Positions 25,722-34,484 of a stretch of DNA of 64,000 bases are shown in pieces. A program made the position numbers and the translations under genes. Location: assembly GCA_963745915.1 (NCBI GenBank), contig CAVUZA010000002.1, forward strand, positions 1,922,001 to 1,986,000, in the 5' to 3' direction. The DNA comes from VRUE01 sp963745915. GTDB taxonomy: Bacteria > Actinomycetota > Thermoleophilia > Solirubrobacterales > 70-9. The notes beneath the pieces were generated by a model that had not been told where the DNA came from, made no database searches, and worked only from the letters and a program-made list of their open reading frames with translations. Position 1 is the stretch's first letter. The number at the start of each line of letters is the position of its first letter.

Positions 25722-25960
25722 TTTCAACTCGGCCAAGCCGAGGCCGAAGCTTTGAGGTCACAAATTGCAACCTCAAACGATGGGAGGGGCGGGCGGCGCT
25801 ACGCCCCATACGTATTCACCGAGCAAGGCGTGGCGATGCTCTCCGGTGTCCTGCGCAGCGACCGCGCGATCACCGTGAACATCAAGATCATGCGGACGTT
25901 CGTCGAGCTTCGCCGGGCCGCAAGCTCCTACGCCGCGATTGAGAGCAGGCTCAAGATCAA
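25722..25960 (+). pseudogene. ORF6N-domain fragment (right copy)
   Basis: Begins with the 57-bp block shared with 22690-22746 and continues with the part missing from the left copy: GGRRYAPYVFTEQGVAMLSGVLRSDRAITVNIKIMRTFVELRR and a YAAIESRLK helix. The N-terminal domain start and the C-terminal HDEQ..RQL helix are absent. No good start codon except a TTG inside the repeat. The left and right copies together contain every segment of one ordinary ORF6N gene. Confidence 0.65.
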
Positions 25961-26216
25961 GAATTTCAGGCGCGACGCCGACGGGTGTTTAGGATTTAGG
26001 CCGTTGAATCGGAGTTGGCGAATGAAAGCTCGAACCGATATCTCCGCAGCAGATTCCCGCTTTCGCTCGAAAAGCGCGTCCCGGGCTGCCGACAGCGCTG
26101 CGCTGGAAAGCGGGTCCAAGAGCCCCGGGGAGATCAAGCGCGAGAACGAGGTCTTTGCTCCGCTTGCGCGAAGCGCGCGCGTTGACCCCGGCGCCTCTCA
26201 GCGTTTGGCCTAATCG

Positions 26217-26839
26217 ATGCCGGGGGCCAAGCCGCCTCTCTCCGGCGAGGAAGTCGAGCGGGTCATGGGTCTTCTCGCGCCGTTGAGCGAGTCGGCGCAG
26301 ATCGTCTTGGTCGGCGGGCAGGCCTTGGCGTTTTGGAGCGCGCGGTTCGCCGAGCCGGCGGGGGAGATAATCCCGGTCGCCAGCAAGGACATCGATTTCG
26401 AGGGCTCGGCCGACTCCGCGCGGCGTGCGGCCCGGCTTCTCAACGCCAAGGTGATGATCCCCTCCGCGCGTGAGCCCTCGCCGATGACCGGCACCGTCAC
26501 CTTCGTCGACGCCGAGGGATTCGATCGCACCCTGGATTTCATCGAGTCGCCGCGCGGCCTCGATGCCGAGGATGTGCGCGAGACTGCCGTGCGCATTCAA
26601 TTGACGTCGCGCTCGGAGGGCGATGCGGTGCTCTGGGTCATGCACCCGGAGCGGTGCATGGAGAGCCGCATCTACAACACCGCCGAGTTGGGGCGCGACG
26701 ACGAGCTTGGGCTCGCCCAGCTCGAGGTCTCGATCCCTTCGGCGCCGTGCTTGTCGACGAGCGGCTGCCGGACCAGTTCGCGACCAAGCGCTACCCGCAG
26801 ATGCAGGACCGCCTGAAGGTTGTCCGCGGCCGGGCATAG
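26217..26839 (+). pseudogene. AbiEii-type nucleotidyltransferase with deletion and frameshift
   Basis: The N-terminal 170 residues resemble nucleotidyltransferase-fold proteins of the AbiEii toxin group: IVLVGGQALAFW (Gly-rich substrate loop) followed by KDIDFEG (metal-binding acidic pair) and VMHPERCMESRI. Near 26735 the frame shifts to DPFGAVLVDERLPDQF and RYPQMQDRLK, which in homologues is the C-terminal end after another 50-60 residues. A block is therefore missing and the gene is probably inactive. No AbiEi antitoxin is visible upstream. Confidence 0.55.
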
Positions 26840-26929
26840 CTGCCTTGTCAGCCCATCGCTCCCGCGTGCGCGGCTGAGCGCCGCGCGCCCGCCTCCATCT
26901 CCCAGCCGGCGCCGAGCGCGACGACGGTC

Positions 26930-27547
26930 CTACGGGCCCGGGCTGGCGCTGCGTCCCGCGGCTTCGACCGCGGGCAGAACCTCGCGCACGGTGGCGAGGA
27001 TCGTGGCGGCGATCAGGGCGTGGGTCTCGGCGCGGCTGCCGCCGCGGCCGCCGATCCAGTCCTGGGCGGCGCGCTCCATCGCGCCCACCGCGGCGCGCAT
27101 GGTGAAGCGGGCGGCCGGCGGGATCTCGCTGGTGCCCAGGTGGTTGACCAGGATCCGCTCGGCGACCCGGTCGCGCAGCTCGTCCTGCAGCGCCTCGAGC
27201 TCGGGGTCGCGGCCGATCGGGCCGCCGCCGAGGAACATCATGAAGGTGTCGCGCCCGGCCTCGACCAGGTCGAGCCAGGCCGCCGTGTTGGCGTCGACCA
27301 TCTCCTCGACCGGCAGGTCGAGCTCGGTGGAGACCACGGCCGGGACCCCCTCGGCGACCTCGCGGACGACCGCCAGGAACAGGCCCCGCTTGTCGCGGAA
27401 GTAGTGGTTGACCAGCGCCCGGCTGGCGTCGGCCTCGCGGGCGATCGCGTCGATCTGGACCTCCTCGTAGGGGCGCGAGGAGAAGGCGCGCGTGGCGGCG
27501 GCGAGGATCTCACCGCGGCGGGCGTCCGGATCGAGCCGTCTGCGCAT
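26930..27547 (-). CDS. TetR-family transcriptional regulator
   Basis: 205 residues. The N-terminal HTH is typical: EILAAATRAFSSRPYEEVQIDAIAREADASRALVNHYFRDKRGLF. The C-terminal ligand domain is helical and unassigned. The ATG at 27547 is 9 bp from a 20-bp palindrome (27557-27576) that lies between it and the divergent secreted propeller gene, so autoregulation and control of that gene are likely. Confidence 0.88.
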   Translation of the reverse strand: MRRRLDPDARRGEILAAATRAFSSRPYEEVQIDAIAREADASRALVNHYFRDKRGLFLAVVREVAEGVPAVVSTELDLPVEEMVDANTAAWLDLVEAGRDTFMMFLGGGPIGRDPELEALQDELRDRVAERILVNHLGTSEIPPAARFTMRAAVGAMERAAQDWIGGRGGSRAETHALIAATILATVREVLPAVEAAGRSASPGP

Positions 27548-27556
27548 TCGTATAAG

Positions 27557-27576
27557 TTACTGGCGCACGTCAGTAA
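27557..27576. promoter_or_regulatory. Probable TetR operator
   Basis: TTACTGGCGCACGTCAGTAA is an inverted repeat with 9-bp half sites and one mismatch, in the 57-bp gap between the TetR gene and the divergent gene at 27605. Size and position match TetR-family operators. Confidence 0.6.
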
Positions 27577-27604
27577 GCCATCGAATCGACAGGGGGACCC
27601 CATC

Positions 27605-29608
27605 GTGCTCGCTCGCCCGCGCGCCGCCATCGCCGCCGCGCTCCTCGCCGCCGCCGCTCTCGCCGTGCTGCTCGCGCCCGGCGCGGCGCTCGCCGCCAAG
27701 CAGCGGCAGATCTCCGGCACGGTGCCGATGCGCGGCATGAACGTCGTCCTCTACGCGGCGCGCCCCGGCGGCAGCCGCCTCTACGGCCTCGGCGCGGCGC
27801 GCAGCGGCCCCGGCGGCGCCTACGCGATCCGCTACCGCGGGGCCGGCGACGGCCTGGTCAAGTACCTGGTCGCCACCCGCCCCGGCGGCGGCGCCGAAGC
27901 CGGCTTCCCGGTGCCCGCCAACGCCTACCGGCTGGCCGCCGCGCTCGGCGCCGGCCCCGTCCCCGGCCGCGCCGACGTCAACGAGCGCACCACGGTGGCG
28001 ATCGGCTTCGCGATGGCGCAGTTCATCCAGCGCAACGGCCGCATCGCCGGCGAGAACCCCGGCCTGCGCAACGCGGCGGCGATGACCCGCAACCTGGTCA
28101 GCCGCCGCAGCGGCGCCCTGGCGCCGACGATCCGGCGCTTCCCCAACGGCCGCTCGACCTCGACCCTGCCCACCTTCGGCTCGCTCGCCAACCTGCTCGC
28201 GCTCTGTCGCCAGCAGGACCGGCGCTGCGCCCAGCTGCTCAGCACCGCCCGCGTGCCGGGCGGTGCCCCCGCCGCCGACACCCTGGCCGCCACCGTCGCG
28301 ATCGCCCGTTACCCGTGGCACGGCGTGCGCCGGCTCTTCGCCCTCTCGCGCGCCGCCCGCCCGCTCTACACCCCGGCCCTGGGCAAGGGCCAGCGCCCCG
28401 ACGCCTGGACCCTGGCGCTGCGCTTCGAAGGGGCGCCGCGGACGATGGACGGCCCCGGCGCCTTCGCCATCGACTCGCAGGGCAGCCTCTGGGTCGCCAA
28501 CAACTACGAGTACAGCCGCTCCCGGCTGAAGCCGGTCTGCGCCGCCGAAAACCTGCTGCGCTTCACGCCGATCGGCCGCGCCTACCCCGGCTCGCCCTAC
28601 ACCGGCGGCGGCCTGACCGGGGCCGGCTTCGGCATCAGCATCGACCCCAGGAACCACGTCTGGGTCGGCAACTTCGGCTTCGCCGCGCCCGAATGCCCCG
28701 AACAGCCGCCGCACAACAGCGTCTCGGAGTTCACGATCGACGGCGAGGCGCTCTCGCCCGACCTCGAACGGCTGGTGACCAAAGAGGGGACCGTGCTGCG
28801 CGGCGGCTACGAACAGGGCGACATCAGCTGGCCGCAGAGCACCATCCCCGACCAGCAGGGCAATATCTGGATCGCCAACTGCGGCAACAACAGCGTCACC
28901 CGCTACGCCCGTGGCAACCCCGAAGTGGCGACCAACCTGGGGGAGAAGCTGCTCGGCCTGAAGAAACCATTCGGCGCGGCCGTCGCCGCCAACGGCAACG
29001 TCTACGTCACCGGCAACGAAAGCAACAGCGTCGCGATCCTCAACCGCGACGGGGTCCCGGTCGGGCCGCCGCTGACCGGTGGCGGGCTGCACCGGCCGAT
29101 GGGGATCGCCGTCGACAGCCAGGGCTACGCCTGGGTCTCCAGCTCGGGCAAGGTCCCGGCGCCCTGTCCGACCAAGTTCAACCTGATTCCCGGCAAGGGC
29201 ACCGCGGTGCTGATCAAGCCGAACGGCAAGCTGGCCCGCCGCAACCCGATCTCCGGCGGCGGCCTGAGCACCCCCTGGGGGGTGGCGATCGACGGCGACG
29301 ACAACGTCTGGTTCGCCAACTTCACCGGCAAACGGCTCTCGGCGCTCTGCGGCTCCCAGCCGCAGAACTGCCCGGCCGGCAAACGCCGCACCGGGGCCTC
29401 GCTGGCGCCGCGCAAGAACGGCTACGGCTTCGACGGCCTGGTGCGCAGCACGGGCGTCGCCATCGACCCCTCGGGCAACGTCTGGCTGACCAACAACTGG
29501 AAGGTGGCGTCGATCCCGGCCAACCCCGGCGGCTTCCAGATCGTCGCCTTCCTCGGCCTCGCCGCCCCGGTCCACACGCCCCTGATCGGCCCGCCCGAAC
29601 AGCCCTGA
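27605..29608 (+). CDS. Secreted NHL/SMP-30-like beta-propeller protein
   Basis: 667 residues. A long signal (AAIAAALLAAAALAVLLAPGAALA) precedes a carboxypeptidase-like beta domain (QISGTVPMRGMNVVLYAA), a helical segment, then repeated propeller blades with the pattern GIAVDSQGYAWVSS, GVAIDGDDNVWFANF and GVAIDPSGNVWLTNN. These repeats resemble virginiamycin-lyase/NHL propellers, with eight or so Cys suggesting an extracellular location. The GTG at 27605 is the only start that keeps the signal peptide N-terminal. Divergent from TetR. Ligand or catalytic activity unknown. Confidence 0.75.
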   Translation: MLARPRAAIAAALLAAAALAVLLAPGAALAAKQRQISGTVPMRGMNVVLYAARPGGSRLYGLGAARSGPGGAYAIRYRGAGDGLVKYLVATRPGGGAEAGFPVPANAYRLAAALGAGPVPGRADVNERTTVAIGFAMAQFIQRNGRIAGENPGLRNAAAMTRNLVSRRSGALAPTIRRFPNGRSTSTLPTFGSLANLLALCRQQDRRCAQLLSTARVPGGAPAADTLAATVAIARYPWHGVRRLFALSRAARPLYTPALGKGQRPDAWTLALRFEGAPRTMDGPGAFAIDSQGSLWVANNYEYSRSRLKPVCAAENLLRFTPIGRAYPGSPYTGGGLTGAGFGISIDPRNHVWVGNFGFAAPECPEQPPHNSVSEFTIDGEALSPDLERLVTKEGTVLRGGYEQGDISWPQSTIPDQQGNIWIANCGNNSVTRYARGNPEVATNLGEKLLGLKKPFGAAVAANGNVYVTGNESNSVAILNRDGVPVGPPLTGGGLHRPMGIAVDSQGYAWVSSSGKVPAPCPTKFNLIPGKGTAVLIKPNGKLARRNPISGGGLSTPWGVAIDGDDNVWFANFTGKRLSALCGSQPQNCPAGKRRTGASLAPRKNGYGFDGLVRSTGVAIDPSGNVWLTNNWKVASIPANPGGFQIVAFLGLAAPVHTPLIGPPEQP

Positions 29609-29616
29609 CCGACTCC

Positions 29617-29661
29617 TCGCTGAGCGTTTGTACGCGTATGGCGCGCACAATCGCTCAGCGA
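29617..29661. terminator. Bidirectional hairpin between convergent genes
   Basis: About 20-bp arms built on TCGCTGAGCG and its complement with two mismatches, between the propeller gene stop (29608) and the binding-protein stop (29685). Confidence 0.6.
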
Positions 29662-29684
29662 ACCCGGGCCGCCCCGGCCGGCGC

Positions 29685-30845
29685 TCAGCCCCCGTAAGGG
29701 GCGCCGACCGCCTGCGACCAGTCGCCGTCGACGTGGAACTGGCCGCCCTGGTCGACGTCGGCGATCACCACGGTCGCCGGCTGGCGGTTGCCGTTCTCGG
29801 GGTCGATCGTCACCGAGCCGGTCCAGCCCTTCCAGCCGTCGACTTCGCCCAGCGCCTCGCCGAGCTTGGTCGGCGCCGTGCCCGCTTCTTGGATGCCGTC
29901 GGCGAGGAAGTTGACCGAGTCGTAGGTGTAGGGGCTCCAGGTGCCCGGTTCGTCGCCGAACTCGTCTTCGAACTCGGAGACGTATTTCCCGGCGCCGGCG
30001 AAGTCCTGCGGGGCGGGGACGCCGACCACCGGGCAGGCGCGCGCCGCGGCGACGCCGGCGGTCTCGACGAAGCCGGTGTCGTAGGAGGCGTAGTCGGCGA
30101 CGCACTGCGCTTCGACGCCGGCCTGCTTCATCTCCTTGGCGATCAGCCCGCCCTCGGGGAAGTAGACGGCGGCGTAGATCGCGTCCGGGTTGCCCGCCGC
30201 CAGCTCTTCGACCAGGCCGGCGTACGACTTCTGGCCCGGCTGGACCTTGGTGTAGGTGACCTCGACCCCGTCTTCTTCCAGCGACTCCTTCAGCGCCTGC
30301 GAGACGGTGACCGTGTAGTTCTGGGTCGGGTCGTAGGCGATCGCCACCGACCTGGTCCCCAGCCACTCGGTCAGAGCCTGCGAGGCGACCGGGGCGATCT
30401 GGTAAGTCATCGGCTGCAGGGTGAAGCCGAGGCCGTTGGTCGAGTCGTCGGAGGTGAGCCGCACCGGGACCAGGCCGGCGTTGACGTAGAGCGGCAGCGT
30501 CTCGACCCCGACCCCGGAGTTGTAGGGCCCGACGACGCCGTCGAGCCCGTCGGCGATCGCTTCCTTGGCCGCTTCGACCCCCGTTTCGGGGTCGCCGGCG
30601 TCGTCGATCGGCACCACCTCGACCTGCTCGCCTTCGATGCCGTCGCCTTCGTTGAGCTGCGCCACCGCCAGTTCGGCCCCCTGCAGCATCCCCTGGCCCA
30701 GCACCGCCAGTTCGCCGGAGAGCGGCGCCTCGACGCCGAGCCGGAACTCGTTGTCATCGCCCCCGTCGCTCGAGCCGCAACCGGCGGCGAGCAGAGCGAG
30801 GGCGAGCAGGGCGAGGGCGGAGGCGAGACGGGACTTCGACGGCAC
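29685..30845 (-). CDS. Branched-chain amino acid-type ABC substrate-binding lipoprotein
   Basis: Periplasmic-binding-fold type I (Leu/Ile/Val-binding family) of 386 residues. The signal ends in ALLAAGC. Domain hallmarks are LGVEAPLSGELAVLGQGMLQGAELAV at the start, VVGPYNSGVG near residue 110 and the C-terminal WSPYTYDSVNFLADGI. The GTG at 30845 is preferred because an AAAAGGAG Shine-Dalgarno precedes it and it begins the signal peptide. No Liv permease or ATPase gene is near, so it is an orphan binding protein whose ligand is unknown. Confidence 0.88.
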   Translation of the reverse strand: MPSKSRLASALALLALALLAAGCGSSDGGDDNEFRLGVEAPLSGELAVLGQGMLQGAELAVAQLNEGDGIEGEQVEVVPIDDAGDPETGVEAAKEAIADGLDGVVGPYNSGVGVETLPLYVNAGLVPVRLTSDDSTNGLGFTLQPMTYQIAPVASQALTEWLGTRSVAIAYDPTQNYTVTVSQALKESLEEDGVEVTYTKVQPGQKSYAGLVEELAAGNPDAIYAAVYFPEGGLIAKEMKQAGVEAQCVADYASYDTGFVETAGVAAARACPVVGVPAPQDFAGAGKYVSEFEDEFGDEPGTWSPYTYDSVNFLADGIQEAGTAPTKLGEALGEVDGWKGWTGSVTIDPENGNRQPATVVIADVDQGGQFHVDGDWSQAVGAPYGG

Positions 30846-30940
30846 GGGCGGCTCCTTTTCGGCGGGTGCGGCAACCCTATGCACGGTGCGCGCCGCTGGC
30901 CAGCCCGCTCCTGGCCACCCAGCCAGTACGATGCCCGGCG

Positions 30941-32356
30941 ATGGCTGACCTGGGACCGTCCTCCTCCGCGCTCGAGCTTGCCGCCGCGCTGCGCGCGCGT
31001 GAGCTCTCCGCCGTTGAGTTGCTCGACTCCTGCCTGGCGGCGGTCGAGGAGCGCAACCCCGAGCTGAACGCGGTCGTCTGGCGCGACGACGACGGGGCGC
31101 GGGCGGCGGCGGGCGCGGCCGACGAGCGGCTCGCGGCCGGGGAGGAGGCGCCCTTCCTCGGCGTGCCGGTGCCGATCAAGGACCTGACCCTGGTCGCCGG
31201 CTGGCCCACCACCTTCGGCTCGCACGGCGCCCCGGAGGGGCCGGGCGAGGTCGACGAGCTGATCGTCGCCGCCCTGCGCCGCGCCGGCTTCGTCCTCTGC
31301 GGCCGGACCAACACTCCCGAGTTCGGCCCGCTCACCGTGGCCGAGAACAGCCGCTACGGCAACACGCTCAACCCTTGGGACACGAGCCGCTCCTCGGGCG
31401 GCTCCTCCGGCGGCGCCTCGGCCGCGGTCGCCGGCGGCATGTTCCCGATCGCCCACGCCAACGACGGCGGCGGCTCGATCCGCATCCCCGCCGCCTACAC
31501 CGGCCTGGTCGGCCTCAAGCCGAGCCGCGGCCGCGTGCCGCGCCTGGGCCAGGGCTGGGAGGGTGCCGTGGTCGAGGGCGCGGTCTGCCGCACGGTCGCC
31601 GACGCGGCGGCGCTGCTCGACGCCGTCGCCGGCCCTGACCCGCTCGCCTGGTACAACGCGCCGGCCCCCGCCCGCCCCTTCGCCGCCGAGGTCGGCGCTC
31701 CGGTCGAGCCGCTGCGGGTCGGGCTGATGGCCGAGGCGCCGCTCGGTATCCCCACCGACCCCGCCTGCTCGGCCGCCGCCCACGCCGCCGCGGCGCTGCT
31801 CGCCGAGCTCGGCCACGCGGTCGAGGAGGTCGAGGTGCCGACCGTCTCCGAGGAGCTGATCCCGCCCTTCGTGACGATGACCGCCGGCGGCCTCGCCGAG
31901 TACGAGAACGTCGAGTGGGGGAAGACCGAGCCCCACACCCGCCACGCGCACCAGGTCGCCACCGAGCACGTCGGCGCCTTCGAATACGTCGCCGCGGCGC
32001 GCATGCTGGAGAGGCTCAGCCGCCGCGAGCTGGCCCGCTGGGGCCGCGACTTCGACGTCCTGGTGACGCCGACCTCGGCGATCCTGCCGCCGCCCGCTGG
32101 CGAGGTGCTCGCCACCCAGCACGCCAACCCCGACCAGCCGGTCGGCGAGGTCGTCGCCTCGGTCGCCTTCACGGCCTTCAGCAACGTCACCGGCCAGCCG
32201 GCGATCTCGCTGCCCCTGCACCGCACCGAGGAGGGCCTGCCGGTCGGCGCGATGCTCACCGCCGGCCCCTTCGACGAGTCCGGCCTGATCCGGCTCAGCG
32301 CCCAGCTCGAGGCCGCCCGCCCCTGGGCCGAGCGGACCGTCGCGGCCCTCGCCTAG
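30941..32356 (+). CDS. Amidase-signature family hydrolase
   Basis: 471 residues. The Ser-cisSer-Lys triad is visible: Lys in VPIKDLT near residue 78, Ser in GGSSGGASAA near residue 153 and the nucleophile in DGGGSIRIPA near residue 177. It acts on a carboxamide; GatA is unlikely because gatB and gatC are absent and the C-terminal domain is short. ATG start at 30941. It is 9 bp upstream of the Nudix gene. Confidence 0.9.
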   Translation: MADLGPSSSALELAAALRARELSAVELLDSCLAAVEERNPELNAVVWRDDDGARAAAGAADERLAAGEEAPFLGVPVPIKDLTLVAGWPTTFGSHGAPEGPGEVDELIVAALRRAGFVLCGRTNTPEFGPLTVAENSRYGNTLNPWDTSRSSGGSSGGASAAVAGGMFPIAHANDGGGSIRIPAAYTGLVGLKPSRGRVPRLGQGWEGAVVEGAVCRTVADAAALLDAVAGPDPLAWYNAPAPARPFAAEVGAPVEPLRVGLMAEAPLGIPTDPACSAAAHAAAALLAELGHAVEEVEVPTVSEELIPPFVTMTAGGLAEYENVEWGKTEPHTRHAHQVATEHVGAFEYVAAARMLERLSRRELARWGRDFDVLVTPTSAILPPPAGEVLATQHANPDQPVGEVVASVAFTAFSNVTGQPAISLPLHRTEEGLPVGAMLTAGPFDESGLIRLSAQLEAARPWAERTVAALA

Positions 32357-32365
32357 CATCGGGGC

Positions 32366-32833
32366 GTGCCAGCGAGGAGCGCCGGGATACTGCCCTTCCG
32401 CCGCCGCGGCGAGGCGGTCGAGGTGCTGCTCGTCCACCCGGGCGGCCCCTACTGGGCGCGGAAGGACGTTGGTGCCTGGTCGATTCCCAAGGGCGAAGTC
32501 GAGCCGGGGGAGGAGGCTGTGGACTGCGCCCTGCGCGAGCTGGGCGAGGAGCTCGGCTCGCGCCTGGGCCTGAGCCGCGAGGGGCTGCTCGATCTGGGCG
32601 AGGTGCGCCAGAAGAGCGGCAAGCGGGTGCTCTGCTGGGCGGCCGAGGCCGAGTTCGACCCGGCGACGCTGCGCAGCGCCACCTTCGAGATGGAGTGGCC
32701 GCCGCGCTCGGGCGAGCAGCGCGAGTTCCCCGAGGTCGACCGGGCCGAGTGGCTCACGCCCGCGCGGGCGTACGTGAAGATCAACGCCGCCCAGGCGGAG
32801 CTGCTGGACCGGCTGCGCGACCGGCTGGCGTAG
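32366..32833 (+). CDS. Nudix hydrolase
   Basis: 155 residues. The Nudix box GEVEPGEEAVDCALRELGEE..G matches Gx5Ex7REUxEExGU with all the metal-binding Glu residues. The pattern RSAGILPFRRRG and GAWSIPKGEVEPGE resembles the NUDIX DR1025/diadenosine-type family; the substrate is not fixed by sequence. GTG start 9 bp after the amidase. Confidence 0.88.
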   Translation: MPARSAGILPFRRRGEAVEVLLVHPGGPYWARKDVGAWSIPKGEVEPGEEAVDCALRELGEELGSRLGLSREGLLDLGEVRQKSGKRVLCWAAEAEFDPATLRSATFEMEWPPRSGEQREFPEVDRAEWLTPARAYVKINAAQAELLDRLRDRLA

Positions 32834-32892
32834 CGGTGCGCTGAGGCGGGTGCGGCCCGGAGCCGCGATCTGCCCCGGGCCGCGCCGGGGGA

Positions 32893-33225
32893 TCAGCCGT
32901 TGCCGCTCCAGATTGCCGTGTAGTCGGTGTCGCCGGGGGCGGAGTGTTCGCCGCCGGGCGACCCCGAGCCGCCGGCATTGGTGGCGTGGTTGGGCACGTT
33001 GCCGTTGAACGTCTCCGAGCTGCCGGCGGCGCCGGGCCCGAAGGTGTACTCGCCTTCTCCGATCTGGTTGAAGCGGCCGGCGTGGCTGGCCGCCTGTTCG
33101 TTGGCCGGGATCACCGGGCAGACGAACGGGTCTTCCGCCCGTTCCGGCGGTGACGCCATGGCCGGTGCGGCCGAGACTGCGGTGAGCATCGCGACGATGC
33201 ACGCCACGAGCATGAGCTTGCGCAT
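32893..33225 (-). CDS. Small secreted protein, 110 aa
   Basis: The signal peptide MRKLMLVACIVAMLTAVSAAPAMA leaves a mature domain of about 86 residues rich in Gly, Ser, Asn and Pro with one Cys. An AGAGGAGG Shine-Dalgarno 6 nt before the ATG at 33225 fixes the start. No family recognised; extracellular by the signal. It is divergent from the RDD-family gene with a palindrome of the GGTGCAACGCG family between them. Confidence 0.65.
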   Translation of the reverse strand: MRKLMLVACIVAMLTAVSAAPAMASPPERAEDPFVCPVIPANEQAASHAGRFNQIGEGEYTFGPGAAGSSETFNGNVPNHATNAGGSGSPGGEHSAPGDTDYTAIWSGNG

Positions 33226-33355
33226 CTCTACCTCCTCTGGTTGGGGGATGGGACCGCCGCGGGCTGTGCGGCGGTCTCCGTCGATGCTCACGACCTGTTC
33301 TTACGAGTCGCTGAATTGGGCCTTACGAGACGGTGAAATCGCCCACCGCCCCGGG

Positions 33356-33400
33356 GGTGCAACCCGTTTGCGTGCTATTTCCCCGCATACGCGTTGCACC
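33356..33400. repeat. GGTGCAACGCG palindrome, copy 2
   Basis: 16-nt arms (33356-33371 and 33385-33400) with two mismatches. It lies in the gap between divergent genes, 19 bp before the RDD gene start, so it cannot be an ordinary 3' terminator for either neighbour. Confidence 0.75.
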
Positions 33401-33419
33401 GACCTATACTCGCTGGCCC

Positions 33420-34484
33420 ATGGCGGACGGCTCGTCTTCAGGCCCTGCGGCGCGCGACGGCGGACCGGCGCCGCTCTCCGTGCGCCTGCTCGGCGCCGGG
33501 GTGCGCAGCGCCCGCAGCGTCTCCAGGGCGACCGGGCTGGACCGGGCGATGGAGGCCGCGGCCGAGGAGGCGATGGTCGCCGCGGTCGAGAGCGAGGCGG
33601 TCGAAAGGGCGATCGCCCGGGTGCTGAAGGGCCCCGTGGTCGAGGAGGCGACCAGCTCGGCGCTGCAGAGCGAGGCGGTCAAGCGGGCCCTGGTCGAGGC
33701 GCTCGACAGCGAGCTTGTCGACGAGGTCTGGCGCCGGCTGCTGGCCAGCGACGAGGCCCAGAAGCTGGTCGAGCGGATCGCCGAGGCGCCCGAGGTGCGG
33801 GCCGCGATCAGCGCCCAGGGCATGGGCCTGGTCGAGGACGTCGGCCAGACGATCGGCGGCGGCACCCGCCGCCTCGACGCGATCCTCGAGCGGGTCGTGC
33901 GGCGGATCTTCTTCCGCCGCCGGCGCAGCGAGCCGACCGAGCGGGCCGGCGCCGCCACCCGCGGGCTCGCCTTCGCCCTCGACGTGCTGATCGTCAACCT
34001 CGGCTTCTCCGGCCTGGCCGCGGTCGCGGCGCTGATCGCCTCGGCCCTCACCGGCAACGGCAACGGCGTCTCCAACCTGGCGCTGGCGGCGGGGACGACG
34101 CTGTGGTTCTCGCTCGGCGCCGTCTATTTGGTCGGCTTCTGGTCGCTGGCCGGGCAAACGCCGGGGATGCGCTTCCTCGGCATCCGGCTCGCGGTCGACG
34201 GACGCGGCCTGCCCCTGCGCCGCTCGCTGCGGCGCCTGGTCGGCATGGCGCTGGCGGCGATCCCCTTCGGGCTCGGCTTCCTCGGCATCTTCTTCGACGA
34301 GCGGCGCCGGGCCTGGGACGACCGGATGAGCGGCAGCGACGTCGTCTACGTGGGCGAGGAGCGCGGCGCCGCGCCCTGGTCGCGGCTCGAGCCGCAGGCC
34401 CCGGTCGCGGCGCCCGCCCCGGAAACGACGAAGGCCCCGGAGAGCCGGGGCCTTCGCACGCGAACGGTGGGGTCCTCTAGCTGA
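33420..34484 (+). CDS. RDD-family membrane protein with helical N-terminal domain
   Basis: 354 residues. The first 170 are a charged helical region with repeated Val-Glu-Ala segments (VESEAVERAI, LQSEAVKRAL, LDSELVDEVW), probably coiled coil. Three helices follow between about 185 and 300, with the RDD domain signature around RGLAFALDVLIVN and GQTPGMRFLGIRL; an Asp-Asp pair is visible later in WDDRMSGSDVV. The C-terminal 20 codons overlap a hairpin (34431-34454). Function unknown; some RDD proteins are Na+/H+ antiporters. ATG at 33420. Confidence 0.78.
   Translation: MADGSSSGPAARDGGPAPLSVRLLGAGVRSARSVSRATGLDRAMEAAAEEAMVAAVESEAVERAIARVLKGPVVEEATSSALQSEAVKRALVEALDSELVDEVWRRLLASDEAQKLVERIAEAPEVRAAISAQGMGLVEDVGQTIGGGTRRLDAILERVVRRIFFRRRRSEPTERAGAATRGLAFALDVLIVNLGFSGLAAVAALIASALTGNGNGVSNLALAAGTTLWFSLGAVYLVGFWSLAGQTPGMRFLGIRLAVDGRGLPLRRSLRRLVGMALAAIPFGLGFLGIFFDERRRAWDDRMSGSDVVYVGEERGAAPWSRLEPQAPVAAPAPETTKAPESRGLRTRTVGSSS
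34431..34454 (-). terminator. Hairpin inside the 3' end of the RDD gene
   Basis: 10-bp perfect arms (34431-34440 and 34445-34454), 4-nt loop, read on the minus strand 23 bp after the DUF7144 gene stop and followed by T-rich bases. It is best placed to terminate the minus-strand gene although it also lies in the RDD reading frame. Confidence 0.6.
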
